Source: an uncultured Oscillospiraceae bacterium
GTDB lineage: Bacteria > Bacillota > Clostridia > Oscillospirales > Oscillospiraceae
NCBI GenBank assembly: GCA_947626265.1
Contig: CANQRM010000013.1
Span: 22,825 to 86,824, forward strand
Direction of reading: 5' to 3'
DNA: 64,000 bases
The notes under the pieces were generated by a model that was not told the DNA's origin, did no database searches, and saw only the letters and a list, made by a program, of their open reading frames with translations. The translations under genes were made by a program, and so were the position numbers. Shown one piece after another: positions 16,627 to 25,166 of the stretch (position 1 is its first letter; the number at the start of each line of letters is the position of its first letter).

Positions 16627-16848
16627 TCACATCTCGCCGGAGGCAGGGGTATCGTTATCGCTGTTGACGGTGAGCTTGCCGGTATAGACCTCGTCGATGG
16701 CGGCGGACACGGGCTTCTTCGTCAGGGGCTCGCCGGAATTCTCCGCCTCAGCGGAGATGGAGCGGGCCCGCTTGGCCACCAGGTTGATGAGGGCGTAACG
16801 GCTGCCGACCTTGTCCACCAGGTCGGCTACGGGGGGATAGAGCATCAT
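16627..16848 (-). CDS. rpoZ: RNA polymerase omega subunit
   Basis: This 73-residue protein is the omega subunit that helps assemble RNA polymerase. It shows the family pattern MLYPPVADLVDKVGSRYALI followed by VAKRAR and, after an insertion, KPVSAAIDEVYTGKL. The start overlaps the gmk stop by ATGA. The gmk-rpoZ order is conserved in Firmicutes, which supports the call for such a short gene. Confidence 0.93.
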   Translation of the reverse strand: MMLYPPVADLVDKVGSRYALINLVAKRARSISAEAENSGEPLTKKPVSAAIDEVYTGKLTVNSDNDTPASGEM

Positions 16849-17456
16849 GATAACAAGTCTCCTTTTGCCATAGATTCCAATTTCCGGCCGCTGCGGCAGC
16901 TCTCCGCCGTGATGATGGCGTCCAGCTCCCGGGCGGCCTTGTCCGCGTCGTCATTGACGACGATGTAGGTGTAGTTATTTGCCAGGGCACACTCCCGCCG
17001 GGCCGTCTCCAAACGTCCCGCGATCTTCTCCTCCGTGTCGGTTCCCCGGCCCCGGAGGCGGCGCTCCAGCTCCTCAAGGCTGGGGGGCGCCAAAAATACG
17101 CTCACGGCGTCCGGCCGCTTTTGAAGGACCTGGGCTGCGCCCTGGACCTCGATGTCCAAGAGCACATGCCAGCCCTCCGCCAGCCGCTCGTCCACGGGCC
17201 GCGCCGGGGTGCCGTAGAAGTTGCCCACATACTCCGCGTGCTCCAAAAAGGCATCCTCGCCGATCATGCGAAGGAACTCCTCCCGGGTGCGAAAGAAGTA
17301 GTTCACGCCGTCCTCCTCCCCGGGACGGGGGTCCCGGGTGGTGGCGGAGACGGAAAAGCGTATGTCGGAGCGTATTTTCATCAGCTTCCCGATGACGGTG
17401 CTCTTGCCGGCGCCGGAGGGACCGGACATCACGATCAACAGGCCTTTCTCAGTCAT
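16845..17456 (-). CDS. gmk: Guanylate kinase
   Basis: Gmk phosphorylates GMP to GDP with ATP. The 203-residue protein has the P-loop SGPSGAGKST, the GMP-binding SATTRDPRPGE stretch and DIEVQGA. It overlaps remA by eight bases at its start and rpoZ by four at its end, which indicates tight translational coupling. Length and motifs are normal. Confidence 0.96.
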   Translation of the reverse strand: MTEKGLLIVMSGPSGAGKSTVIGKLMKIRSDIRFSVSATTRDPRPGEEDGVNYFFRTREEFLRMIGEDAFLEHAEYVGNFYGTPARPVDERLAEGWHVLLDIEVQGAAQVLQKRPDAVSVFLAPPSLEELERRLRGRGTDTEEKIAGRLETARRECALANNYTYIVVNDDADKAARELDAIITAESCRSGRKLESMAKGDLLS

Positions 17457-17703
17457 GTGAGGGCCCTCCCTCCTGCCGCATCCTTCCGGACAGCTCCTCC
17501 GGGGACACGGGCGCCAATATCACGTGGCCGCTCTCCATGATGAGCACGGCCTCGGTCTTCCGTCCGTAGGTGGCGTCTACGAGCCGGCCCGCCTCTTTGG
17601 CCTGAGATATGACCCGCTTGATGGGGTTGGACTCCGGCTCCACCGCGGCCACCAGCTTGCCCGGGGCTACATAGCTTCCAAATCCGATGCTTACAAGCTC
17701 CAT
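17449..17703 (-). CDS. remA: Extracellular matrix regulator RemA (DUF370)
   Basis: This 84-residue protein matches RemA (MELVSIGFGSYVAPGKLVAAVEPESNPIKR). In B. subtilis RemA forms oligomeric DNA-binding rings that activate biofilm matrix and osmoprotection genes. The family-typical RLVDATYGRKTEAVLIM segment is present. It lies between yicC and gmk, its standard place in Firmicutes. The last residues (RMRQEGGPSHD) overlap gmk. Its targets in this organism are unknown. Confidence 0.93.
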   Translation of the reverse strand: MELVSIGFGSYVAPGKLVAAVEPESNPIKRVISQAKEAGRLVDATYGRKTEAVLIMESGHVILAPVSPEELSGRMRQEGGPSHD

Positions 17704-17710
17704 AGACGGC

Positions 17711-18589
17711 TCACTCCATGTTCTGGATCTGCTCGCGTATCTTCTCCAGCTCCGCCTTCATGTCGATGACGGTGCGGGCAATGTCGCTGTCGGCGCACTT
17801 GGAGCCGGTGGTGTTGGCCTCCCGGTTCATCTCCTGCACCAGGAAGTCCAGCTTCCGCCCGGCGGGGGAGCCGGCGGCCAGCAGGTGCCGGAACTGGGCG
17901 ATGTGGCTTTTGAGCCGCACCATCTCCTCATCCACGGCCACCTTGTCGGCATATATGGCGGCCTCCTGGAGGATGCGGCTTTCATCCACCGCGGCGTCCG
18001 AGAGCACCTCCTGCATGCGGCCCAGGAGCTTTTCCCGGTACTCCGCCACGGTCTGGGGAGAGCGCTCGACTATCTTCGCCACCATGGCCTCCAGGGTGCG
18101 GAGCTTGCCCTCGATGTCCTCCCGGAGCTTCTCCCCCTCCCGGGTGCGCATGGCGTCAAACTCCTCCAGCGCCTGGGCAAGAACCGTCACGATGGCATTG
18201 GACACTGCGTCCCGGCCCGCGTCGGTCTTGTCGGCGGACAAGACCTCGGGGAACCGCACCAAGCTCAGGGCGCTGATCTCCCCGTCCAGGCCGTATTTCT
18301 CCGCCGTGTCCCGCACGGCCTTCAGATAGGCCGCAGCCAGGCTCTCGTTGACCTGGATGACGGCCTCCTCCGCCTTGGAGGCGTCCACGGTAATGAATAC
18401 GTCCACCTTGCCACGGCTGATGACATTCGCCACAGCGGTGCGCACCGCCTCCTCGGCGAACAGGCAGCTTTTGGGCAGACGCACGGAAACGTCCAGGTAG
18501 CGGTTATTGACGCTCTTCAGCTCCGCCGTCACGGCGATGGCTTCCACCTCGCCCTTGGCGCCGCCGTAGCCCGTCATGCTCTTGATCAT
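17711..18589 (-). CDS. yicC: YicC/YloC family endoribonuclease-type protein
   Basis: This 292-residue protein starts with the family hallmark MIKSMTGYG and ends with a conserved segment (FLVQEMNREANTTGSKCAD). YicC/YloC proteins are ring-forming metal-dependent endoribonucleases linked to stress and stationary phase. The start overlaps the upstream membrane-protein stop (ATGA) and the stop is seven bases before remA. All conserved C-terminal residues seem to be in place. Confidence 0.92.
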   Translation of the reverse strand: MIKSMTGYGGAKGEVEAIAVTAELKSVNNRYLDVSVRLPKSCLFAEEAVRTAVANVISRGKVDVFITVDASKAEEAVIQVNESLAAAYLKAVRDTAEKYGLDGEISALSLVRFPEVLSADKTDAGRDAVSNAIVTVLAQALEEFDAMRTREGEKLREDIEGKLRTLEAMVAKIVERSPQTVAEYREKLLGRMQEVLSDAAVDESRILQEAAIYADKVAVDEEMVRLKSHIAQFRHLLAAGSPAGRKLDFLVQEMNREANTTGSKCADSDIARTVIDMKAELEKIREQIQNME

Positions 18590-19089
18590 TCAAAGTACCT
18601 CGCGATCTTCACGATATAGAACCGGATGAGAGAGGAATAGGCCTGGTCGTATAGCCAGAACACCACCGCTCCCAAGGGGTAGAGTATGTACCACGAGAGC
18701 TCCCTGCCCGTAAAGGAGAACAGCGCCCGGGCCAGCAGCCAGTAGATGACGAAGGCGAAGGTGTACAGGGCAAACTTGCACGCCCACACCTGCCACAGCT
18801 TGTGGAGTTTTTCAAAGAGGCTCTTGGCAATAGGGTAAAACCCAAAGAAGGCCACATACATGATGGCCGCCGCCCCGGGGAACAGCAACGCCCCCAGCGC
18901 CGCCGTCAGCACGAATACGCCCAAGGACCACTTGACCCCGTACATCATCAGCGCCACGCACACCGGCATGCTGGATATGGCCACCAGCGCCAGTCTGCCT
19001 GCGGGCAGGACAGAGCCCAGCACCAGCAGCACCGTGCCCAGGGCCGTCAAGATGGCCAGCCGCGCCAGCCGTTTCGTCCCGCTTTTCAT
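18586..19089 (-). CDS. Multi-pass membrane protein, unknown function
   Basis: The 167-residue protein has about five hydrophobic segments (roughly residues 11-30, 33-56, 58-80, 95-122 and 131-152) and a basic N-terminus. It resembles small S-component-like or DUF-type clostridial membrane proteins, but I cannot name a family. It overlaps yicC by four bases and follows a J-domain gene by one base, so it is part of the housekeeping operon. A housekeeping membrane role is possible, but nothing in the sequence shows a substrate. Confidence 0.75.
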   Translation of the reverse strand: MKSGTKRLARLAILTALGTVLLVLGSVLPAGRLALVAISSMPVCVALMMYGVKWSLGVFVLTAALGALLFPGAAAIMYVAFFGFYPIAKSLFEKLHKLWQVWACKFALYTFAFVIYWLLARALFSFTGRELSWYILYPLGAVVFWLYDQAYSSLIRFYIVKIARYFE

Positions 19090-19090
19090 C

Positions 19091-19732
19091 TCACCGGCAG
19101 CCGATGCAGGGGATGAGGTTCCCGCCGACCATCTCGCAGCAGCAGTCCGCGCAGATGAGGTTCTGGCACAGGTTGCAGGCCGCGTCGCCGCCCATCATGT
19201 CGCCCATGCCCGTCCCGGCGGGCCGGTAGGCCTGGCCGCCCTGGTTCATGTACTGAACCGCGTTGCGGTATTCCACGTTGGTCGGGTCCATGGTGGAGGC
19301 GGTGCGGAAGAACTGCCCCGCCTGGTCCATCCAGCCCTTGCGCCAGTACACGCTGCCCATGAGGTAATACCACTCCGCGTCGTGGGTGGAGATGGCGTTC
19401 AGCATGGCCTCGGCCTGGGCCAGGTTGTTGGCGTTGATGAGGGCCCGTATCTGGGCATAGCTCCCCGTCTGGCCGGCGCTCTGCCGGCCCGGCTGGGACT
19501 GATAGGCCGCGCCGCCGCCATAGGAATAGCCTCCGCCGCCCTGCTCCCGGCTCTTGGTTATGGCATCGTAGGCCTCGTTGATCTCCTTCATCTTCTCGGA
19601 GGCCAGGTCCGCCAGGGGGTTATCATGATAGTTGTCCGGATGGTACTTCCGGGCCAGGTCCCGGTATGCCCTCTTGACCTCGTCGTCGCTGGCCGAGGGG
19701 GACACGCCCAATACGCTGTAAGGATCGTTCAT
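19091..19732 (-). CDS. J-domain protein with Cys-rich C-terminus
   Basis: The 213-residue protein has an N-terminal J domain (residues 3-70) with the HPD motif in KYHPDNY, so it should stimulate a DnaK-type ATPase. A Gly/Tyr/Gln-rich linker follows, then a repeat-like helical stretch. The C-terminus contains several cysteines ([15 protein letters not shown] and a final CIGC), likely a metal or Fe-S site. It is not the general chaperone DnaJ, which has a different zinc region. It overlaps the DUF5685 gene upstream (ATGA), so the two may work together. Confidence 0.85.
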   Translation of the reverse strand: MNDPYSVLGVSPSASDDEVKRAYRDLARKYHPDNYHDNPLADLASEKMKEINEAYDAITKSREQGGGGYSYGGGAAYQSQPGRQSAGQTGSYAQIRALINANNLAQAEAMLNAISTHDAEWYYLMGSVYWRKGWMDQAGQFFRTASTMDPTNVEYRNAVQYMNQGGQAYRPAGTGMGDMMGGDAACNLCQNLICADCCCEMVGGNLIPCIGCR

Positions 19733-20616
19733 GATATGCTCCGTTCTTTTTGTAGTTTCGTTTTCGTCTTCCAGGTCCCGGCAAACACCGCCTGGGCCGC
19801 CGCGGGAAGGCCAAGATAGATGGTGTTGGCAAGGATGCCCGCGTAGATGTTCTCCGAAAGCAGCGCGTACGCCCCCGCCAGGGCATTGTGGGATAGCTGC
19901 AAACTGGCCCGCAGGGTCTTCTCATCCTCCGGCGTCAGCTTCCCGTCCATGGGCTCAAATCGGTACCGCAGGGGATTATAGCTGTCCGTTTGGATGTCCT
20001 CGGAGAGGTCGTCCGCCGCGTCCAGAATGTAGATGATGCGGCCCAGGTGGTAGAGAAGCTCGGAGAGGATACGTCCGGTCTTCTCATCCTCCGCCGCCCC
20101 GCCGGCGGCCCGCAGTATCAGCGCGAACTTGTCCGCCGCCTCGTCCACGCTGGGGCATTTAGCCTTCTCCAAGGCTTGCAATGCACGCAGGTTTTCTTCC
20201 GTCGCCGCGGCGAAATCCGGCCTGCGGGCCGCCGCCTTTTTATAGGCGCCCTTTAGAAGCCCGCAGGCGGCCTTACAGCCCCAGGAGGCGGGAAAAGTTT
20301 TATCTTCCGCGCCGTCCGCCAGCTTCCACCAGCCCAGGATCACGGTCATGTCCGCCGCCAGCGCGAGGCTCTCACAGCTTTCAAGACACACGGTCTTTCG
20401 TATAGGATGGGCCGCGCACCGCCGGGGGCAGGTCTTCGCCGGGCCGGTTGGCGCCAGGAGCATGGCAAGGAAGGTGAAGTCATAGTTCACCAGGAACCGG
20501 GCGGCGAAGCCGTACCGCCGGGCAAGCTCATGGCACAGCCCGCAGTACACGCCCCGGAACCGCTCGAATTCCGATATCTTCAGCTCGCCCTTCACCGGGC
20601 GGACGTAGCCGTACAT
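19729..20616 (-). CDS. DUF5685 family protein
   Basis: The 295-residue protein starts [20 protein letters not shown] and continues with [13 protein letters not shown], the pattern I associate with DUF5685, a clostridial family of unknown function. Cysteines occur in clusters (CGLCHE, CPRRC, CESC), suggesting metal binding. The remainder is helical. The start at 20616 is fixed by overlap with the RseC-like gene; the longer upstream frame is spurious. It lies next to a Cys-rich J-domain gene, which hints at a common metal-related or protein-folding task. Confidence 0.8.
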   Translation of the reverse strand: MYGYVRPVKGELKISEFERFRGVYCGLCHELARRYGFAARFLVNYDFTFLAMLLAPTGPAKTCPRRCAAHPIRKTVCLESCESLALAADMTVILGWWKLADGAEDKTFPASWGCKAACGLLKGAYKKAAARRPDFAAATEENLRALQALEKAKCPSVDEAADKFALILRAAGGAAEDEKTGRILSELLYHLGRIIYILDAADDLSEDIQTDSYNPLRYRFEPMDGKLTPEDEKTLRASLQLSHNALAGAYALLSENIYAGILANTIYLGLPAAAQAVFAGTWKTKTKLQKERSIS

Positions 20617-21014
20617 CAGCGCTTGTAGCCGGTGATGAAGTAGTCTATCTTCTTGAACCGCTTGCCCAGGCCCGTGGCGGCCGCGGCGCCCGCGGCAATA
20701 CCCAGGGCGCTGCCGATGATGCACTTCTCCTGATCCAGGCCGATGGCCGCGGCGATGGCATAGCCCGCGAACAGCATCGCCACCGGCAGCATATATATAA
20801 GCAGCGTCACGGCCAGGATGGTGGTGGTCTTGCTCTCCAGCACCACCCGCTCCCCGGGCTGGGCGTAGATCTTATTCTCCGCCTCCACGTGGATCTCCTT
20901 GCCGTAGATGCACTCGCCGCAGCCGGAGCAGTGGCTGCAGGCGGTGACCCGCTCCACGGCCACGTCGGCCAGGCCGTTATCCAGTATCTTGGTTATGATC
21001 CCCGTCTGGGTCAT
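20616..21014 (-). CDS. RseC/MucC-like membrane protein
   Basis: The 132-residue protein resembles the RseC/MucC family. Its N-terminal domain has the Cys cluster TACSHCSGCGEC at about residues 24-35, then two membrane helices at about 65-85 and 95-115. In proteobacteria RseC is linked to SoxR reduction and sigma-E control; in clostridia similar genes sit near electron-transfer or envelope genes. Here it stands where glmM usually follows ybbR. Its start overlaps the ybbR stop by ATGA. The Cys cluster suggests a redox or metal site. Confidence 0.82.
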   Translation of the reverse strand: MTQTGIITKILDNGLADVAVERVTACSHCSGCGECIYGKEIHVEAENKIYAQPGERVVLESKTTTILAVTLLIYMLPVAMLFAGYAIAAAIGLDQEKCIIGSALGIAAGAAAATGLGKRFKKIDYFITGYKR

Positions 21015-22276
21015 GGTATCTCCTCCAATCGTATGTACAGCGGATAGGAGCCCACCGCGCCGGCGCTCTCGAAGCCGTCCACATACACGGTCGTCGCCAC
21101 GCGGGACGTGGCCGTCACATCCGTCAGGTCCGCCACGATGCGGATATTGTTGGCGGATATCAGAGGCAGCACGTCCTTGGGCGCCCGGATGGTGACGATC
21201 TTGTTGGCGTCCATGACGCTGGCCCGGTAGCCCTCCGGCACGTTGGTATAGCGAAGGTTCGTGACTGTGAAAAGCCCCGTCTCCAGGCCGGTGAACTCCA
21301 TGTCCACCGATGCCGTGGTCTCCCCGGACAGGCACTCCACCCCGTTGGGCAGTACGATGTTGTATACCGTCGGCTCAAAGCTCAGGGTGTTGGCAAGCTG
21401 CACAGTGGCGAGGGAGATGATATTAAGCCCATCCAGCGTGGCCGCGTCGCCCGCCACAGTGATGGCCGCGGGCTCGATGGTGGTGATGACGTTGCTGGCC
21501 GTAGCGCCGCCGCCGGGCACCAGGTCTACGCCCAGAGCCACTTCCTTGACCATACTCACGGGCACGTTCACGGATACGGTATCCACGTCCGCCTGCACAT
21601 CGTCGAACTCCAGGATATTGCCCTCGGCATCCAGCATCACGTAGTTTCCCACGGCGGTGAAGGCGGCGTTCACCTCATCCCGGGCCACCACGACCTGCAG
21701 CTTGTCGATCTGGTCCAGCTCCTCCTCCGGGCCGGTGAAGGTCACGGAAGCGGGGTCAAAGGTCATCTCGGAGGCGTCCACCATGTAGCCCTCAGCGGTG
21801 GTACCCTCAAACAAACCGGAGACCACCATGGGTTTGGTGGAGAGCTTGCTGATCTGCAGGCCCACGGTGGAGGGAGAACGGGATGTCTCCCGGATGTTGG
21901 CCTGGTTCACACCGGCGGGGTAGCTGATGGAATAGGTCATGGCCCGGTTGCCCGCCATGGTGACGTTGGAGAGGTTCACCACGGCCTTCATGTCGTCGGC
22001 GGTGAGTTTGGACAGCTCCCGGCGGGTGCCGGAGAGGGTCACGTTCACCCGGGTCGTATCCTGCTCGGACACCACCATGTTCAGGGTGTCCCGCATGGCG
22101 TCCTGGCCGGTGAAAGTCACCTCCACGCCGTAGAAGGTCCTGGTCTGGGTACTGCCGTAGTTGGACGTATAGTACAGCCACATGACCAGCGCCGCGAAGA
22201 GGCTCAGGATGGCCCAGAACAGGCGGTTATCCAGTATCCCGCGGCTGCGGGCGCTGGCGTTATCATTGTTTTTCAT
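21011..22276 (-). CDS. ybbR: YbbR-domain protein, regulator of c-di-AMP cyclase (CdaR)
   Basis: CdaR is a membrane-anchored extracellular protein that binds and modulates CdaA. The 421-residue protein has a short cytosolic N-terminus, one membrane segment at about residues 18-38 (LFWAILSLFAALVMWLYY) and four YbbR-like beta-rich repeats. The start at 22276 lies inside the cdaA end (14-base overlap), as is common for this pair. The cdaA-ybbR order is standard; the expected glmM third gene is missing here. Confidence 0.93.
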   Translation of the reverse strand: MKNNDNASARSRGILDNRLFWAILSLFAALVMWLYYTSNYGSTQTRTFYGVEVTFTGQDAMRDTLNMVVSEQDTTRVNVTLSGTRRELSKLTADDMKAVVNLSNVTMAGNRAMTYSISYPAGVNQANIRETSRSPSTVGLQISKLSTKPMVVSGLFEGTTAEGYMVDASEMTFDPASVTFTGPEEELDQIDKLQVVVARDEVNAAFTAVGNYVMLDAEGNILEFDDVQADVDTVSVNVPVSMVKEVALGVDLVPGGGATASNVITTIEPAAITVAGDAATLDGLNIISLATVQLANTLSFEPTVYNIVLPNGVECLSGETTASVDMEFTGLETGLFTVTNLRYTNVPEGYRASVMDANKIVTIRAPKDVLPLISANNIRIVADLTDVTATSRVATTVYVDGFESAGAVGSYPLYIRLEEIP

Positions 22277-23132
22277 GGTGCGCCCCCTTTCTGGCCTTGA
22301 GCCTGTCCAGCCAGCCGGCACCGCCGGCCTCCTCCTCCGGGAGCAGCTCCCGGCGCAGCAGGGTCTCGAAGGTGTCGGCGCTCAGATGGCGCTTCAAAAG
22401 CCCGTCCTCCGCCACGCTGATGCCGCCGGTCTCCTCGGAGACGATGACCACCACCGCGTCGGACCGCTCGCTCATGCCGATGCCCGCCCGGTGGCGCATG
22501 CCCAGATCCCGGCTCAGGTTGGCGTTCTCGCTCAAGGGCAGCATGCACCCCGCCGCGGCCAGCCGGCCGTCCTGAATGATCACCGCCCCGTCATGGAGGG
22601 GGGACTTGTCGTAAAAGATGTTCTTCAAAAGCTCCGAGGACACCACCGCGTCCACCTGGGTACCGGAGGCCATGGCCTCGTTGAGGCGGTTGGTCCGCTC
22701 AAAGACGATGAGCGCGCCGGTGCGGCTTTTGGACATGTCCTCGCAGGCGTAGACGGTCTGCATGATGGCCTTATCCATCACCTGTCCGCCCATGATGCCC
22801 CGGCCAAAGATGGAGAAAAGCCTGTAGGAGCCCACCCGCTCCAGAGCCCGGCGTATCTCCGGCTGGAACAGCACGATCACCGCCAGAACGCCTATCTCGA
22901 ACACCTGCCGCAGGATGAAACTGGTCAGGGTCAGGTTCAAAGCGGTGGACAGCACCAGCGCCGCCAGCAGCAGCAGTATGCCCTGGGCCAGGCGCATGGA
23001 GTTGTTCCGCCTGACGAAGGAGATGACCGCGTACACCGCCACCGCCACGATGAGCACGTCGACGATATCCGCCAGCCCCATGTCCAGGATGAGGCCGAAG
23101 GACTCTTTTAAGTTGTTCAGAAAATTACTCAT
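22263..23132 (-). CDS. cdaA: Diadenylate cyclase CdaA
   Basis: CdaA makes the second messenger cyclic di-AMP from two ATP, controlling potassium and osmolyte balance and wall integrity. The 289-residue protein has three N-terminal membrane helices (about residues 15-90) and a cytosolic DAC domain with the two signature motifs LHDGAVI and MRHRAGIG. It is the first gene of the long minus-strand operon, about 50 bases behind a strong promoter. Confidence 0.96.
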   Translation of the reverse strand: MSNFLNNLKESFGLILDMGLADIVDVLIVAVAVYAVISFVRRNNSMRLAQGILLLLAALVLSTALNLTLTSFILRQVFEIGVLAVIVLFQPEIRRALERVGSYRLFSIFGRGIMGGQVMDKAIMQTVYACEDMSKSRTGALIVFERTNRLNEAMASGTQVDAVVSSELLKNIFYDKSPLHDGAVIIQDGRLAAAGCMLPLSENANLSRDLGMRHRAGIGMSERSDAVVVIVSEETGGISVAEDGLLKRHLSADTFETLLRRELLPEEEAGGAGWLDRLKARKGAHHEKQ

Positions 23133-23189
23133 AGGCCCGTACCATTCATGATCTATACCGGATGGGTGAACACTCTACGTCAACTTTGT

Positions 23190-23218
23190 ATTATATAACA
23201 AAACCGCTCCGTTGGCAA
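23190..23218 (-). promoter_or_regulatory. Sigma-A-type promoter of the cdaA operon
   Basis: On the minus strand TTGCCA (23213-23218), a 17-base spacer and a perfect TATAAT (23190-23195) precede cdaA. Transcription would start near 23183, giving a leader of about 50 bases. It is the only clear promoter I found for the run of genes from cdaA to rsgA. Confidence 0.75.
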
Positions 23219-23237
23219 CATAATTTACTGCATTTTA

Positions 23238-23259
23238 GCGGCGGACCGAAGTCCGCCGC
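23238..23259 (-). terminator. Hairpin behind the cysteine-desulfurase-like gene
   Basis: Nine-base GC-rich arms (23238-23246, 23251-23259) enclose a loop that on the minus strand reads C(TTCG)G, an extra-stable tetraloop. It lies just after the stop of the minus-strand gene and before the cdaA promoter. The T tail is poor (TAAAAT), so it may be a weak terminator or an RNA-stabilising end. Confidence 0.6.
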
Positions 23260-23266
23260 CTGTAAG

Positions 23267-24385
23267 TCATCCCAGTATCTTTTCCACGGCCTCCGCCGCC
23301 GTCAGGACTTCACCCGCCGTATTGAAGGGCGAAAAGCTGAAGCGCACCGTCCCCCGGTCCAGGGTCCCCGCCGTCTCATGGGCCAGGGGCGCGCAGTGTA
23401 GCCCCGCCCGCACGTCGATACCCCGCTCCGCCAGCCTTTCCGCCGCCTCCTCGCAGTCCGTCTCCCCTATCTGCACCGACAGGACCCCGGCCTGATCTAC
23501 CGGGTCCGGGGCGCGGAATTGGCGTATCCTCCTGTCCCCCGCCAAAGCGTCGGAGAATGCCGCCAACAGCTCCCGCTCGTGGGCCAGCAGCGCGGCAGGC
23601 GTCTTCCGCCGCAGCCACTTCACGCCCTCCAGGAGCCCCGCTATGCCCGGCACGTTGTGGGTCCCCGGCTCCAGTCTGTCCGGCAGAAACGCCGGCATGG
23701 CCGCCTCCGCGCTCACGGAGCCGGTACCGCCGAATATGAGCGGCCGAACCCGCTCGTCGCGGCACAGCAGCACCCCGGTCCCCTGGGGGCCCAGCAGGCC
23801 CTTATGGCCCGGCATGGCGGCGAAGGCGCAGCCCAGGCCGTCGAAATCCAGGCCCACCGTCCCTGCACCCTGAGAGGCGTCGACGATAAGGGGCACGCCC
23901 ATCTCCCGGCACAGGGCGGCTATCTTATCGACCGGCAGGATATAGCCGAACACATTGGACACCTGGGTGCACACCGCCGCTTTGGCTCCCGGCAGCAGCT
24001 TCCGGAACGCCTCCACGGCGGCGTCCGGGTCAAACAGCGGCGAGGCCGCTATCCGCACGTCCGCCCCTATCCCCCGCAGGGTCCGCCACACGGCGTTGTG
24101 CTCATAGCCTGAGATGACCACCCGGTCCCCGGGACCCACAAGGCTCCCAATGGCGATGTTGAGCCCGTGGGTGGCGCTGGAGGTGAACACCACCCGCTCC
24201 GGGTCCTTGACGCAGAATAGGTCCGCCAGGGCCAGGCGGCAGTCCAGGAGCACCTCCGCCGCGGCCATGGCGCTCTCATACCCGCCCCGGCCGGGACTGG
24301 AGAGGGTCTCCATGGCCCGGGATACGGCATAGCGCACCGCGGCGGGCTTTTGAAAGGATGTGGCGGCGCAGTCGAGATATATCAT
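23267..24385 (-). CDS. Aminotransferase class V, cysteine desulfurase/selenocysteine lyase-like
   Basis: The 372-residue PLP enzyme matches the cysteine desulfurase subfamily EF2568. It has the N-terminal MIYLDCAATSFQKP, TSSATHGLN, the cofactor lysine in MPGHKGLLGPQG, and the active-site Cys in RAGLHCAPLAH. Such enzymes take sulfur or selenium from cysteine or selenocysteine. It overlaps the DUF3343 gene by ATGA; the same pair occurs in many clostridia and is linked to Se/S transfer. No iscU or mnmA neighbour is present, so a special sulfur or selenium role is more likely than general Fe-S assembly. Confidence 0.88.
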   Translation of the reverse strand: MIYLDCAATSFQKPAAVRYAVSRAMETLSSPGRGGYESAMAAAEVLLDCRLALADLFCVKDPERVVFTSSATHGLNIAIGSLVGPGDRVVISGYEHNAVWRTLRGIGADVRIAASPLFDPDAAVEAFRKLLPGAKAAVCTQVSNVFGYILPVDKIAALCREMGVPLIVDASQGAGTVGLDFDGLGCAFAAMPGHKGLLGPQGTGVLLCRDERVRPLIFGGTGSVSAEAAMPAFLPDRLEPGTHNVPGIAGLLEGVKWLRRKTPAALLAHERELLAAFSDALAGDRRIRQFRAPDPVDQAGVLSVQIGETDCEEAAERLAERGIDVRAGLHCAPLAHETAGTLDRGTVRFSFSPFNTAGEVLTAAEAVEKILG

Positions 24386-24630
24386 GCCTCCGCCTCCAGC
24401 GTTCCGTCAGGACGGCGCAGCAGCACCCGCTCCGGTGTGATGCCCGCGCCGGTGAGGATGGCCAGGGCCCGCTCCTTATGCCGGGCCGCCACGATGACGC
24501 AGTAGGCGCAGCCCTTTGTGGAGGCGGCCTTGGGCACGCGGGAGACCGTTCCCGTGATGCCCGCCCGCTCCAGGACCCGGGCCGCCCGCTGGGCAAAGGT
24601 CAGGCTTCGGAATGAGAGTAGATAGTGCAT
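24382..24630 (-). CDS. DUF3343 family protein, putative Se/S carrier
   Basis: This 82-residue protein begins MHYLLSFRSLTFAQRAARVLE and has a conserved Cys region (TKGCAYCVIV), typical of the DUF3343 family proposed to carry selenium or sulfur. The start at 24630 has GGAGGT seven bases upstream. That site lies in the 3' arm of the ispF terminator hairpin, so translation probably needs the hairpin to open. It overlaps the cysteine-desulfurase-like gene, its likely partner. Confidence 0.85.
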   Translation of the reverse strand: MHYLLSFRSLTFAQRAARVLERAGITGTVSRVPKAASTKGCAYCVIVAARHKERALAILTGAGITPERVLLRRPDGTLEAEA

Positions 24631-24637
24631 AAAAAGA

Positions 24638-24674
24638 CCTCCCGCATAAGTCACAGCACATCTTATGCGGGAGG
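24638..24674 (-). terminator. ispF terminator hairpin containing the DUF3343 ribosome binding site
   Basis: Perfect 13-base arms (24638-24650, 24662-24674) enclose an 11-base loop. On the minus strand the hairpin begins 12 bases after the ispF stop and is followed by TCTTTTTATG, a classical terminator whose T-run reaches the next start codon. The 3' arm contains GGGAGG, the Shine-Dalgarno sequence of the DUF3343 gene. It may therefore act as a terminator and a translational shutter at once. Confidence 0.75.
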
Positions 24675-24686
24675 GGCCTATTTTGT

Positions 24687-25166
24687 TTAACGGGACATGA
24701 GCAGCGCCACCGCGTGGCAGCTTATGCCCTCCCCGGCGCCGGTGAAGCCCATCCTCTCCTCGGTGGTGGCCTTTACGCTGACGCAGGAGACGTCCACGGC
24801 CAGGTCCTCGGCGATGTTTTGACGCATCTCGCCGATATAGGGCGCCAGCTTGGGCCGCTGGGCGATGACGGTCACGTCGCAGTTGCCAACGGCATACCCC
24901 GCGTCCGCCGCCGCCTTCGCCGCCGCCCGGAGGATGATGCGGCTGTCGATGCCCTCGGTGGCGGGGTCATTGTCGGGAAAGAGCTTACCGATGTCCCCCA
25001 ATGCCGCCGCACCCAATATGGCGTCCGCCAGGGCGTGCAGGAGCACGTCCGCGTCCGAGTGGCCCAAAAGGCCGCGCTCATAGGGTATTTCCACCCCGCC
25101 CAGGATGAGCTTCCGCCCCTCCGTGAGGCGGTGGGCGTCGTACCCGTGGCCTATGCGCATATTCAT
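24687..25166 (-). CDS. ispF: 2-C-methyl-D-erythritol 2,4-cyclodiphosphate synthase
   Basis: IspF forms the cyclic diphosphate intermediate of the MEP isoprenoid pathway. The 159-residue protein has the metal site [23 protein letters not shown] and the C-terminal [16 protein letters not shown] loop. The start at 25166 (MNMRIGHG) has GAGGAG six bases upstream and overlaps the ispD stop; an ATG two codons later is a less likely alternative. It is cotranscribed with ispD. Confidence 0.95.
   Translation of the reverse strand: MNMRIGHGYDAHRLTEGRKLILGGVEIPYERGLLGHSDADVLLHALADAILGAAALGDIGKLFPDNDPATEGIDSRIILRAAAKAAADAGYAVGNCDVTVIAQRPKLAPYIGEMRQNIAEDLAVDVSCVSVKATTEERMGFTGAGEGISCHAVALLMSR

Noticed and set aside
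14784..16667. A long plus-strand frame opposite priA
   Set aside because: priA on the other strand has all helicase motifs; the plus frame has none.
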